A DNA stretch of 64,000 nt, taken from NCBI RefSeq assembly GCF_015330125.1, contig NZ_JADDXR010000002.1, positions 4,873,886 to 4,937,885 on the forward strand, given 5' to 3'. Position numbers and translations under genes: made by a program. Within the stretch, counting starts at the first letter, position 1. Every line of letters begins with the position of its first letter. Shown in pieces: positions 56,553 to 64,000 of the stretch. Source of the stretch: Zobellia nedashkovskayae. GTDB taxonomy: Bacteria; Bacteroidota; Bacteroidia; Flavobacteriales; Flavobacteriaceae. The notes under the pieces are model-generated. The model was not told the DNA's origin and did not search any database. It worked only from the letters and a program-made list of their open reading frames with translations.

Positions 56553-58808
56553 TTATTTACTTAAAGAATCTAACTTTTCCTCAAGTTCTTCCAGAGTATA
56601 CTCTGATCCATTTTTGCTTTTCAATTCTCTGAGTTCTTTCACTTTTTCAGGACTAAAGCCTGAGGGGTTTTTAGAAAAAGCATTTGTAACATAAGAAATG
56701 ATGGATGAAATATCTTTATCACTTAAAGATTCATTAGTATTTAATCCAGGCATAGCATGGTTTAAATTATATATTTTACCAGCTACCTCAATAGGCCCCT
56801 TAAGACCGTGTAATATTATCATTGTTAACTTTTCAGGAGGAAGTATGTGTTCTGATCCAACTAGAGGTGGGGCCAATTCTTCTGCGCCCGTTCCATTAAC
56901 CAGATGGCAGGCTGCACAAATTTTTCGATATAATTTAGCTCCTTTTGTTCGAGAATCTTCATTTGCTCCCATACTGACGTAAATAGAATTTTTTTTATTT
57001 TCTTCTTTACGTTTAATATTTTTCGAAAATTGTTCTTGAAACAAACTATCTTCTATAATAGTCTTATTCAAATCAGTTAATACATCTTCATTCAATAGAG
57101 ACATGCCACTTAACAGTGCTTCTGTAATTAACTGGCTATTCTCATGTCTTTCAACTAATCTTTTTATAATAGGATTAAAGTCATCTTTTGAAACGATAGA
57201 CCACTTGCCCAATACTGTTGCTAAATACAAATCAACACCATTACTTTCTTTCTTAATTAGATTTCTAAATAGTTGCCTTGCTTTTTCCTTATTTTCTATA
57301 GTAACATAGTCTTCAAGAAGTACAAGTACATGACAAATAACATCCACATTACTTTTTTCCGCAATATTCAATAATAAATCAAAAGACAAACCTGTCCCTA
57401 TACCATTGAGCGTATTAAGAGCGTGCATTTGGGCTATTGGATATTCAATATTTTGTGCTAACTGCTGAAGTTCCGTTACAACACTAACTTCTTCCTTATA
57501 AACCAATCGATGTTGTGCCTGATCTCTGATATAACCATTCTTGTGCTTTAATAACTCAACAAGTTCGTTAGAGGATACTTTATCTAGGTCCGGTACACTA
57601 AATTTTTCGATAGATTTTTTTCCCACTCGTAGAATGCGTCCAAAATTAATCAACGTATCCAACTGCATTTGTTTTGAGAGTTTTTTCAAATACGGACTTA
57701 GAAAGGCGTGATGTTGTATTATTCCTCTATGCATATCTATTACATACATACTACCATCCGGTGAGGTTGACAAATTAACTGGGCGAAAACCTTCATCCGT
57801 ACTGGCTAAAAATTCTTTATCATGCCAAGCCTGTTGTCCTGTTATAGAATCCCCATAAAACGTTAATATATTTCTTTTGACGGCATTAATCTCTGGAATA
57901 CAAACGAAGACATTTTGCTCATATTCCTCTGAAAAAACTCCTCCTCTATACACCAAAGGCCCACAAGCAGCTGTTACTTCCAGTAAAAGACTATCCTTAT
58001 CTAACACTCCCTCTACATAACCACGATTGACTTTAGCAGCATGTAACGGATAAACTCTTTGGTCTTTACTAAGTTTTTGATTCACACCTTTTTGAGGTTG
58101 TAAAAATTCATTACGAATCATCCGATTTGGTAAAATATAATCCCCCAACAGCTGAGTAGAGTTGTTGTTATAATACAATCTACCCAAATTGTCATGAGAC
58201 ATACCCCATTGCCCACGATGTGTCGTAGGCTCCTTAATCCAATTTCCATTTTTACGTTGATATCTAAAATGAGAGCCTGCATTATAAATCCAATTATCAA
58301 TATTTAATTCTAAACCGTTCGGTTGGTGTTCCGGATTACCTTCAAGAGCATAAAGAGAATCTACTAAAACCCGGTTTTGAGGTCTATCATTTTTATCAAT
58401 CTCTACAAAATATAAGTTAGGTGGTTCTGCATATAACAACCCTCCATAAACTAAAGTCAATGCCCTTGGCATAACTAAACTATCGATAAATATTTTGGCA
58501 TGATCCATTACTCCATCTTCATCCTTATCTTCCAAAATTTTGATTGCACCAGATGGTAAATCCTCATCAGTACCGGCAATATCTTGCATAAACCCTGACA
58601 TCTCGGCAACCCAAATTCGGCCTTTAGAATCAAAATCAATTTGAACAGGAGCTTTTAAAAGTGGTTCTGATGCTATAACGTCTAGTTCAAAACCCGATTC
58701 TACCTCATAACCTTTTAAAGAAATACGGGGTTCATCATAAGAAGTGTTACAGTTGGTCAATAAAATAAGGAGAGTCCCAAGGAAAACAGGGTATTTAAAA
58801 TACTTCAT
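56553..58808 (-). CDS. Lipoprotein: beta-propeller dehydrogenase-like protein with C-terminal c-haem
   Basis: Protein of about 751 residues with a lipoprotein signal ending LLILLTNC. Residues about 35-390 form a propeller of the membrane-bound dehydrogenase type (PVQIDFDSKGRIWVAEMSGF near 60). About 400-610 are HEAT-like repeats, and a single c-type haem site CAACH lies near 650 with a candidate Met ligand in HAMPGLN. The start at 58808 fits the signal. Layout is the same as in the protein at 6287, but the two are quite divergent. It probably accepts electrons from oxidation of a sugar substrate. Confidence 0.85.
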   Translation of the reverse strand: MKYFKYPVFLGTLLILLTNCNTSYDEPRISLKGYEVESGFELDVIASEPLLKAPVQIDFDSKGRIWVAEMSGFMQDIAGTDEDLPSGAIKILEDKDEDGVMDHAKIFIDSLVMPRALTLVYGGLLYAEPPNLYFVEIDKNDRPQNRVLVDSLYALEGNPEHQPNGLELNIDNWIYNAGSHFRYQRKNGNWIKEPTTHRGQWGMSHDNLGRLYYNNNSTQLLGDYILPNRMIRNEFLQPQKGVNQKLSKDQRVYPLHAAKVNRGYVEGVLDKDSLLLEVTAACGPLVYRGGVFSEEYEQNVFVCIPEINAVKRNILTFYGDSITGQQAWHDKEFLASTDEGFRPVNLSTSPDGSMYVIDMHRGIIQHHAFLSPYLKKLSKQMQLDTLINFGRILRVGKKSIEKFSVPDLDKVSSNELVELLKHKNGYIRDQAQHRLVYKEEVSVVTELQQLAQNIEYPIAQMHALNTLNGIGTGLSFDLLLNIAEKSNVDVICHVLVLLEDYVTIENKEKARQLFRNLIKKESNGVDLYLATVLGKWSIVSKDDFNPIIKRLVERHENSQLITEALLSGMSLLNEDVLTDLNKTIIEDSLFQEQFSKNIKRKEENKKNSIYVSMGANEDSRTKGAKLYRKICAACHLVNGTGAEELAPPLVGSEHILPPEKLTMIILHGLKGPIEVAGKIYNLNHAMPGLNTNESLSDKDISSIISYVTNAFSKNPSGFSPEKVKELRELKSKNGSEYTLEELEEKLDSLSK

Positions 58809-58853
58809 TCTACACAAAATCTTTATGCTATAATTATATCGTTTAAATATACA

Positions 58854-59486
58854 TTAAACAACAATCAAATACGTGAGAAACCAATGAAAACCAGCACCAG
58901 CTAAAACAAAAAGATGCCATATGAAATGATTAAATGGTATTCGCTTCCACGCATAAAAGAGAATTCCAAAGGTATAAAAGAGCCCTCCAAGAAGCAACAA
59001 CCAAATTCCTAGAGGTGACATACTGTTAAGAAGATTTTCATAATCCAATACAATCAACCATCCCATTGCCACATAAAACAATAAGGATTGAAATTCATAT
59101 TTACCAGTATAAAATAACTTGAATAAAGTACCCACAAAAGCAATACCCCAAATGGCGTAGAAAATATTCCAACCGTTTCCATTGTATAATGTAATCAGAG
59201 CTATAGGCGTGTATGTTCCTGCTATTAAAAAATAGATATTTATATGATCAACAACCCGTAATTCACTCTTTAACCTTGGATTAGTAGTAAGGTGATAGAC
59301 TGTAGAAACCCCAAACATAGAAATTAGGGTAAAAGAATAAAGTAAAATAGAGAATATTGAATAAGGTGATTTATTGACGTTTTTAACCAGCAATAATATC
59401 ATCCCTATCAACGCCAATAATACCCCTACACCATGGGAAAAAGTGTTGAATTTTTCTTCTTTTGTAAATGCTATTTTTTCGTTCAT
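58854..59486 (-). CDS. trhA: Hemolysin III / TrhA family membrane protein
   Basis: Membrane protein of 210 residues with seven helices, PAQR-related. Conserved metal-site residues: Ser and His in NTFSHGVGVLLALIG near residue 15, DHINIYFLIAGTYTP near 80 and FNHFIWHLFVLAGAGFHW at the end. Bacterial members adjust membrane energy or lipid state, not true haemolysis. It lies between two redox-protein genes on the same strand (34-45 bp gaps), an odd place for it. Confidence 0.88.
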   Translation of the reverse strand: MNEKIAFTKEEKFNTFSHGVGVLLALIGMILLLVKNVNKSPYSIFSILLYSFTLISMFGVSTVYHLTTNPRLKSELRVVDHINIYFLIAGTYTPIALITLYNGNGWNIFYAIWGIAFVGTLFKLFYTGKYEFQSLLFYVAMGWLIVLDYENLLNSMSPLGIWLLLLGGLFYTFGILFYAWKRIPFNHFIWHLFVLAGAGFHWFLTYLIVV

Positions 59487-59519
59487 GCAAGTAAATCAAC
59501 AAGCACATTCAAAACTTAA

Positions 59520-61469
59520 TTACTCTACAATAAGTTTTATCCTCATTGAAGCCGAATGTCCTGGAAAGGTACAAACAATACAGTATTCTCCTGCAAATTT
59601 AGGAACATCAAAATAAATTGTCTCATCTGTTTCTGGCTGCACTATTCCTGTATGAGCAAGTACCAAATCAGTATCTGGAACATAATTTAAATCTGCACCG
59701 TCCAACCCTAAATGTAGCGCCAAATCTCCAACTTTATCTACAGATTCTTTACCACGATCCGTTATTACTAAATTATGGAGCATATCATCATTATTACTAA
59801 ATGTAATTGCAACTTTGGATTTTCTTTGCAGCTTAAGCTCTGCTATATCGTATTTTAAACCTGGTTTTGTACTAATTACTATTTCTTCATCTGGTCCGTT
59901 TACCCATGTCAAAGGCATTTCATTTACTCTTTTGGTCTGTACCAATCCATCCTTTCCATATGTATTCTCAATTGGAATTGATTTCAATGTACCTCCTGGA
60001 ACTTCATTTAATGTATAGTATCCAATATCGTGTAAAAGCTTCTCCCCACTATTAGCTTTTAATTCTGGAATTTTCAATTGATGAATAAACCCCAGACGCA
60101 TGCCATTTGCAGTCAATTTAACAGATAGCCCATCATCTGAAACATCCGCATTTGTTACCACAGCTTTCTGTTGATCAACAATAGGACTTCCGTAGGTATT
60201 ATGGTACAAATAATTAAATGTTGTTATCTGATAGCTAGATATATCTCCTCCCATCTTTTTATTTATGGGCTTTGTAAATTCTAAAAAGAACCCATCATCT
60301 TCAGCCTTTATTGTTTTAACTTCAAATGGAACTTTACCGCTCCACTTTAACCTCTGTAGTCCGAACATTTTTTTACCGGTAGATGACCACCCTCTACTGG
60401 TCATACCAACAAACATACTGTTGTCACTACCCCACAACATTCTCAGAATTCCCGAAGAAAATCCCTCTACAAAAGGAAAAACTGCGCCTTGATAAATACC
60501 GTTTACCTTTTCCATATAAACACGCATAATCTTACTATGGCCTTGATCACCAACGAACATTTGCCCTTCAAAAGGTCCAAATTTGCCTTTTGTAGTATCA
60601 TAAATCATATCTGAAGTAGAAATACCCAAAATAGTGTGTGGTAACCAAATGGCAGGAACTTTCAATTCAGGGACTTTTTTTGCATATTCATAAAGAGTTA
60701 GACCAGATTGCTCTTCTATATCTTCTTTTTTAAGTTTTAATGGCGATTTAGGGTCATCCGTCCATACCAAACCTTCCGGATTTCCTGCAAAATCACCTTT
60801 CTCTAGATGCGTTATTCGACCAGAGCCAACCCAATCCCCTTGGTTTTCAGAATAGAAAACATCACCTTCCGTATTAATTACAAAGCCAGAAGGAGACCGC
60901 AAGCCTGTGGCAATCGGAGTCATCTCCCCTTCAGGAGTAATCCTTAACATCCATCCTCTCCATTTAACCAAACTAGCTCCGTGACCTATCCAAGAGAGAT
61001 TCAACGTTACCAACATATCTCCATTTTCAGTAAACTTGGGACCATAAGAATAGTCATGATAATTACCTGATAATGGCCATGAATAAATAGTTTTATACAC
61101 ATCTGCAATGCCGTTATTATCTTTGTCGTCAAGTCTAGTCAACTCACCTCTCTGAGCTAAATAAAAGCTCTTATCCTTATAATTTAAACCTAAGGCTTCG
61201 TGCATACCACTAGCGAATCTAGTGTAGTCTGGTGAATTACCGTAAGGTTTGTCAATAACCCATACCTCTCCTCTTCTTGTCGCAACACCAAGCTTATCCT
61301 CATCTGTCAAGGTCAAACCACCAACTTCTAACATCACATCATTGGGTATGGGAACATCCACAATACTGTAATACTGAGCCTCTTTTTTGGCCATGGCCGA
61401 TTGCGCCGAGCCGAATTGAGAAATAAGAAATAGGGATGAAAAAAATAATATTCTATATAAAGTCTGCAT
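59520..61469 (-). CDS. Exported beta-propeller protein with C-terminal azurin-like copper domain
   Basis: Protein of 649 residues with a signal peptide (ILFFSSLFLISQFGSAQ). Residues about 35-380 form a sugar-dehydrogenase-like propeller. The last 130 residues are a type I copper domain of the auracyanin/azurin kind: ligand His in DDMLHNLVI and the loop CTFPGHSASM with Cys, His and Met ligands, close to azurin. A fused copper electron carrier suggests transfer of electrons from the propeller substrate to a respiratory acceptor, matching the c-haem proteins nearby. It lies 10 bp after the DUF1080 gene. The substrate is unknown. Confidence 0.86.
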   Translation of the reverse strand: MQTLYRILFFSSLFLISQFGSAQSAMAKKEAQYYSIVDVPIPNDVMLEVGGLTLTDEDKLGVATRRGEVWVIDKPYGNSPDYTRFASGMHEALGLNYKDKSFYLAQRGELTRLDDKDNNGIADVYKTIYSWPLSGNYHDYSYGPKFTENGDMLVTLNLSWIGHGASLVKWRGWMLRITPEGEMTPIATGLRSPSGFVINTEGDVFYSENQGDWVGSGRITHLEKGDFAGNPEGLVWTDDPKSPLKLKKEDIEEQSGLTLYEYAKKVPELKVPAIWLPHTILGISTSDMIYDTTKGKFGPFEGQMFVGDQGHSKIMRVYMEKVNGIYQGAVFPFVEGFSSGILRMLWGSDNSMFVGMTSRGWSSTGKKMFGLQRLKWSGKVPFEVKTIKAEDDGFFLEFTKPINKKMGGDISSYQITTFNYLYHNTYGSPIVDQQKAVVTNADVSDDGLSVKLTANGMRLGFIHQLKIPELKANSGEKLLHDIGYYTLNEVPGGTLKSIPIENTYGKDGLVQTKRVNEMPLTWVNGPDEEIVISTKPGLKYDIAELKLQRKSKVAITFSNNDDMLHNLVITDRGKESVDKVGDLALHLGLDGADLNYVPDTDLVLAHTGIVQPETDETIYFDVPKFAGEYCIVCTFPGHSASMRIKLIVE

Positions 61470-61478
61470 GTTCTTCTT

Positions 61479-63362
61479 TTACCAAATGATACTATATTCA
61501 ATCTTTTGTTCTCCTGCGGGAATCTTCACCAGCATCTCTTCTTTTCCATCCACACTGCGAATTACCGGAGACAAACTACAATTAGAAAAGTCAACAAAGT
61601 AACTCTCATCATTTATTATATAAGAACCATCGGGTAAATTTTTTATAGATTCACCCGATGCTATTTTATGCCAAATAATCCCTTCTCCTTTAAAGACAAT
61701 TGTACGTTTAAGTTTACGTTGGTTTTCAACGGGAACAATAACATCGTCAATACTTCTAGAGCCCATTTTTCTAATAAAATGAGGAATACCGTTTTCGTCT
61801 AGCTCATAACCCTCAGATGATTGCAAATCAACTTCACTCAATACACAAGGCCATTTAGCATCATCAGCACTTAAAACCGAAAAATCTGGATTACCAGACA
61901 GTTCTATGACAAAACCCACGGCTACACCAAGTTGACGAGTTCCTCTAGAATGCCACATTTGTGTTGCATCTAAGAACTCACCGCTCCAAAGCTTTAACAA
62001 ACAACCTGTAGCCAAATCATAGGCATAGTTAATTTTTTCTGGTGTACCAACGGATATTACATGCGTTCGTTTTTCTCCCTTGTGCATCATAAAACTACGT
62101 TGGGTAACTGCCTTATTAGTTGGCTCTAATATAATTCCTCCGTTGCTATTACCATTATCTGAATTAAATGAACTTGGAGCATGTAGCGGATTGTTTTCTA
62201 TACCCGGTCCTTCTGCATATAAACTAAAACCAATTGCCCAAGGATTATGTTTATTGTATATCAGCCTAAAAGGTGCTTCTCCTTTTTCTAATAAAACTTT
62301 AGCGAGACCTTCATCATCATTAACAAAATTACCGTCCCTATTTACCAAAGTATCATTATCTATGATTAATAAACCACCGCCTTGGTTCAAACGAAAATCA
62401 AATAGATAGTCCCCAGATGTTGGCACAACAAGCTGACCTTTATAATCAAGAATGCGAGTAACCTTATCTCCAACTACCATAGCTGCTGAAATAGAATCAG
62501 TGATAACTTCCCGGATAGGCGTTAGGGAATCAACATTAGGTAAATCTACCCCAGCATACTTAAATTCTTTCATTTTCGTGTCACGAAAAGAAAGTCTAGT
62601 TTGATCAAACAATTTGTATTTGAAATTTTTAAACACAACGGGACCATGATCACCCTGAATCATTAATGGAGCCAATGCAACTTCATCCGCAGCACCTCCT
62701 CGTGTAGGACCAGAAACTTCAACATTTTCATGAATAAGTACGCCATTTAACCATACTTCCTTAAACTCGGCATTTTTAGTTTTAAACCCAGAAGTATCAA
62801 AATTGGGTGCATGAAAAATAATTCTAAAGTGTTGCCATAACCCAGGAGATTTTGATGCATTAATTTGCGGAGCATGACCCTCATATCCTTCTTTTCCCTT
62901 TTCTTTGGTTTTATCCCAACGCTGATAAATACCACCCATATCTACATATGAAGGTTCGGACACTTGCCAACTATCATAAAGCTGAACTTCATAACGACTT
63001 TGGAAATATAAACCTGAATTGGAACCCTTAGGCATCATAACATCGACCTCCAATTCTATATCCCCATGATCAAAATTAGTAAGAATTTGTTCTTTTACAT
63101 CCTTCTGGGGAATGTTTACAAGTTCTCCTTTACCCTCTGTGGTAATTAATGTTTTGTCTTTGGTGCGGTCTATGGTAACACCTTCTACTATCTGCCAGTT
63201 AGCGGTAGTATTCTGAAACTCATCTAGATTATTTAAGTCAAGAGTTTGAAAGGGTAATGAGTATACTATTGAAACCTGACTGCTAACTATTTCTTTTTCA
63301 CCTTTTTCGACACATGAAAACAACAATAGTCCAATCAATAAAATAGGTATTCTTATCTTCAT
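61479..63362 (-). CDS. Lipoprotein with DUF1080 (3-keto-disaccharide hydrolase) and PA14-like domains
   Basis: Protein of 627 residues with a lipoprotein signal ending LLLFSC. Residues about 55-255 are DUF1080, a concanavalin-like fold (GDIELEVDVMMPKGSNSGLY, YVDMGGIYQRWD, GPVVFKNFKYKLF); members cleave 3-keto-glycosides. About 295-390 look like a PA14 carbohydrate-binding domain (VVPTSGDYLFDFRLNQGGGL). A further domain of about 230 residues follows, of unknown fold. First gene of the four-gene minus-strand unit. A perfect inverted repeat and an exact -7 box lie at its start. Confidence 0.82.
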   Translation of the reverse strand: MKIRIPILLIGLLLFSCVEKGEKEIVSSQVSIVYSLPFQTLDLNNLDEFQNTTANWQIVEGVTIDRTKDKTLITTEGKGELVNIPQKDVKEQILTNFDHGDIELEVDVMMPKGSNSGLYFQSRYEVQLYDSWQVSEPSYVDMGGIYQRWDKTKEKGKEGYEGHAPQINASKSPGLWQHFRIIFHAPNFDTSGFKTKNAEFKEVWLNGVLIHENVEVSGPTRGGAADEVALAPLMIQGDHGPVVFKNFKYKLFDQTRLSFRDTKMKEFKYAGVDLPNVDSLTPIREVITDSISAAMVVGDKVTRILDYKGQLVVPTSGDYLFDFRLNQGGGLLIIDNDTLVNRDGNFVNDDEGLAKVLLEKGEAPFRLIYNKHNPWAIGFSLYAEGPGIENNPLHAPSSFNSDNGNSNGGIILEPTNKAVTQRSFMMHKGEKRTHVISVGTPEKINYAYDLATGCLLKLWSGEFLDATQMWHSRGTRQLGVAVGFVIELSGNPDFSVLSADDAKWPCVLSEVDLQSSEGYELDENGIPHFIRKMGSRSIDDVIVPVENQRKLKRTIVFKGEGIIWHKIASGESIKNLPDGSYIINDESYFVDFSNCSLSPVIRSVDGKEEMLVKIPAGEQKIEYSIIW

Positions 63363-63384
63363 TTGGTTTAGTTTGAAACCAAAT
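63361..63384. promoter_or_regulatory. Inverted repeat overlapping start codon and -7 box
   Basis: Perfect 9-bp arms ATTTGGTTT (63361-63369) and AAACCAAAT (63376-63384) around AGTTTG. It covers part of the start codon of the DUF1080 gene and part of its -7 box. It could be a repressor operator, or a hairpin in a very short leader. Confidence 0.6.
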
Positions 63385-63387
63385 TTA
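63380..63387 (-). promoter_or_regulatory. -7 box of the DUF1080 operon
   Basis: On the minus strand TAAATTTG, exact TANNTTTG match, 18 bp before the start at 63362. No clear -33 TTTG. Confidence 0.55.
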
Positions 63388-63870
63388 TGTAATACTCATA
63401 TAAACATGCATAACTTTTGATCTAATTAGTAGCACTTATATCCTAAAATGAAAAATTTGATAGTAATGAATGGTTATACCGAAAACTTATATATAGCAAC
63501 GGTACTTGTCAAAAAATTTCCGGTCAGTTAAACAAATTCAAAATAAAACCAACCTGAAACAAAAATTCAAATTAAAGAGTTTTTAAAAAAACAATAGCCA
63601 CTTTTTGACCAATTTTGGAATGCTAAATATTCTCCTGAATCATCCAAGACTCTTTTATTCAACCTAAAAGTCATCAATATCTGACATTACCCAAATTACT
63701 GAATACTTCCTATCCTATATCTGCCTTAAGAAATAGCTTTTAAAAATTTGGTACTATATCTGTTTAATTAAATTTCTGTCAAGACCGTTATAATATACAT
63801 CTATCCGTAGAACTCCATAGCAACGGAAGTGATAAAAGAAGAAAAGTTGGAGGGCAATCGTGTATTTGGG
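63388..63870. other. Gene-free region between the DUF1080 operon and the 5S rRNA terminator
   Basis: About 480 bp, very AT-rich. I saw no coding sequence with normal composition, no tRNA and no strong inverted repeat. A short open frame that spans the terminator and 5S region is not a gene. Confidence 0.6.
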
Positions 63871-63915
63871 ATAAAAAAAAAGGTCCCGATCAGAATGAAC
63901 TGATCGGGACCTCGA
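63871..63915 (-). terminator. Terminator of the rRNA operon
   Basis: Strong hairpin AGGTCCCGATCAG / CTGATCGGGACCT with a short AATGAA-type loop. On the minus strand it is followed by nine U residues. It directly follows the 5S rRNA gene. Confidence 0.93.
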
Positions 63916-64000
63916 AGTAAGGCGGCTTCCTACTCTCCCACCTGTTGGCAGTACCATCGGCGCTAGCGGGCTTAACTTCCCTGTTCGGAATGGAAAGGGG
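63916..64000 (-). rRNA. rrf: 5S ribosomal RNA (5' part outside window)
   Basis: Read on the minus strand the sequence contains CATTCCGAACAGGGAAGTTA, AAGCCCGCTAGCGCCGATGG and GGTGGGAGAGTAGGAAGCCG, the conserved 3' two thirds of bacterial 5S rRNA. The window ends inside the gene; 23S rRNA should lie further right. Confidence 0.95.

Noticed and set aside
63754..63957. 67-residue open frame on the minus strand
   Set aside because: It runs through the 5S rRNA 3' end and its terminator; not a gene.
1..64000. CRISPR arrays, insertion sequences, prophage genes, tRNA genes
   Set aside because: None seen: no spaced repeats, no transposase or integrase frames and no cloverleaf sequence recognised by eye.

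Overview
The window is chromosomal DNA of a marine flavobacterium (Bacteroidota, Flavobacteriaceae). The signs are low GC, TANNTTTG-type -7 promoter boxes, weak Shine-Dalgarno sites, many lipoprotein signal peptides and typical flavobacterial housekeeping genes (rny, zapA, rocD, rlmD). The central locus matches, gene by gene and from memory, the carrageenan / 3,6-anhydro-D-galactose locus of Zobellia galactanivorans (ZGAL_3145-3159). Zobellia or a close relative is therefore likely, but I could not run a search.

Layout. (1) 1-8977, minus strand: a sugar-oxidation operon with a Gfo/Idh oxidoreductase (cut by the window edge), two TIM-barrel sugar isomerases, an alpha/beta hydrolase, a cupin isomerase-like protein, a DUF4432 epimerase-like protein and a large lipoprotein with a c-type haem domain. 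(2) 9452-28616, plus strand: an AraC regulator, a GntP permease, a RhaT-like permease, the four-enzyme 3,6-anhydro-D-galactose pathway (cycloisomerase, dehydrogenase, kinase, aldolase), a GH129-like enzyme, two sulfatases, two GH127-like enzymes and an MFS sugar porter. Exported sulfatases and glycosidases would desulfate carrageenan oligosaccharides and release 3,6-anhydro-D-galactose. Permeases import it, and DauA-B-C-D convert it to pyruvate and glyceraldehyde-3-phosphate. Three transcription units here share one operator-promoter module: two GGNTAAAAT-like half-sites 21 bp apart, with a TTTG box always 41 bp downstream. This is the probable AraC binding site and the most striking non-coding signal found.

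(3) 28636-48195: housekeeping and conserved genes: rny, a probable 6S RNA, zapA, an M23 peptidase, a TonB receptor, cysteine desulfurase, an Smr protein, small membrane proteins, rocD, a MscS-like channel, rlmD, a THUMP methyltransferase and a ZIP transporter. (4) 48198-63362: a second sugar-acid / keto-sugar region around a LacI regulator. It holds mannonate dehydratase, an SDR reductase, two Gfo/Idh proteins, ThuA, two beta-propeller redox proteins (one with a c-type haem, one ending in an azurin-like copper domain), a DUF1080-PA14 protein and a hemolysin-III membrane protein. A decayed SusC gene start sits beside the LacI operator, indicating a polysaccharide locus that has lost its transporter. 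(5) 63871-64000: terminator and 3' end of a 5S rRNA gene on the minus strand, so an rRNA operon enters from the right.
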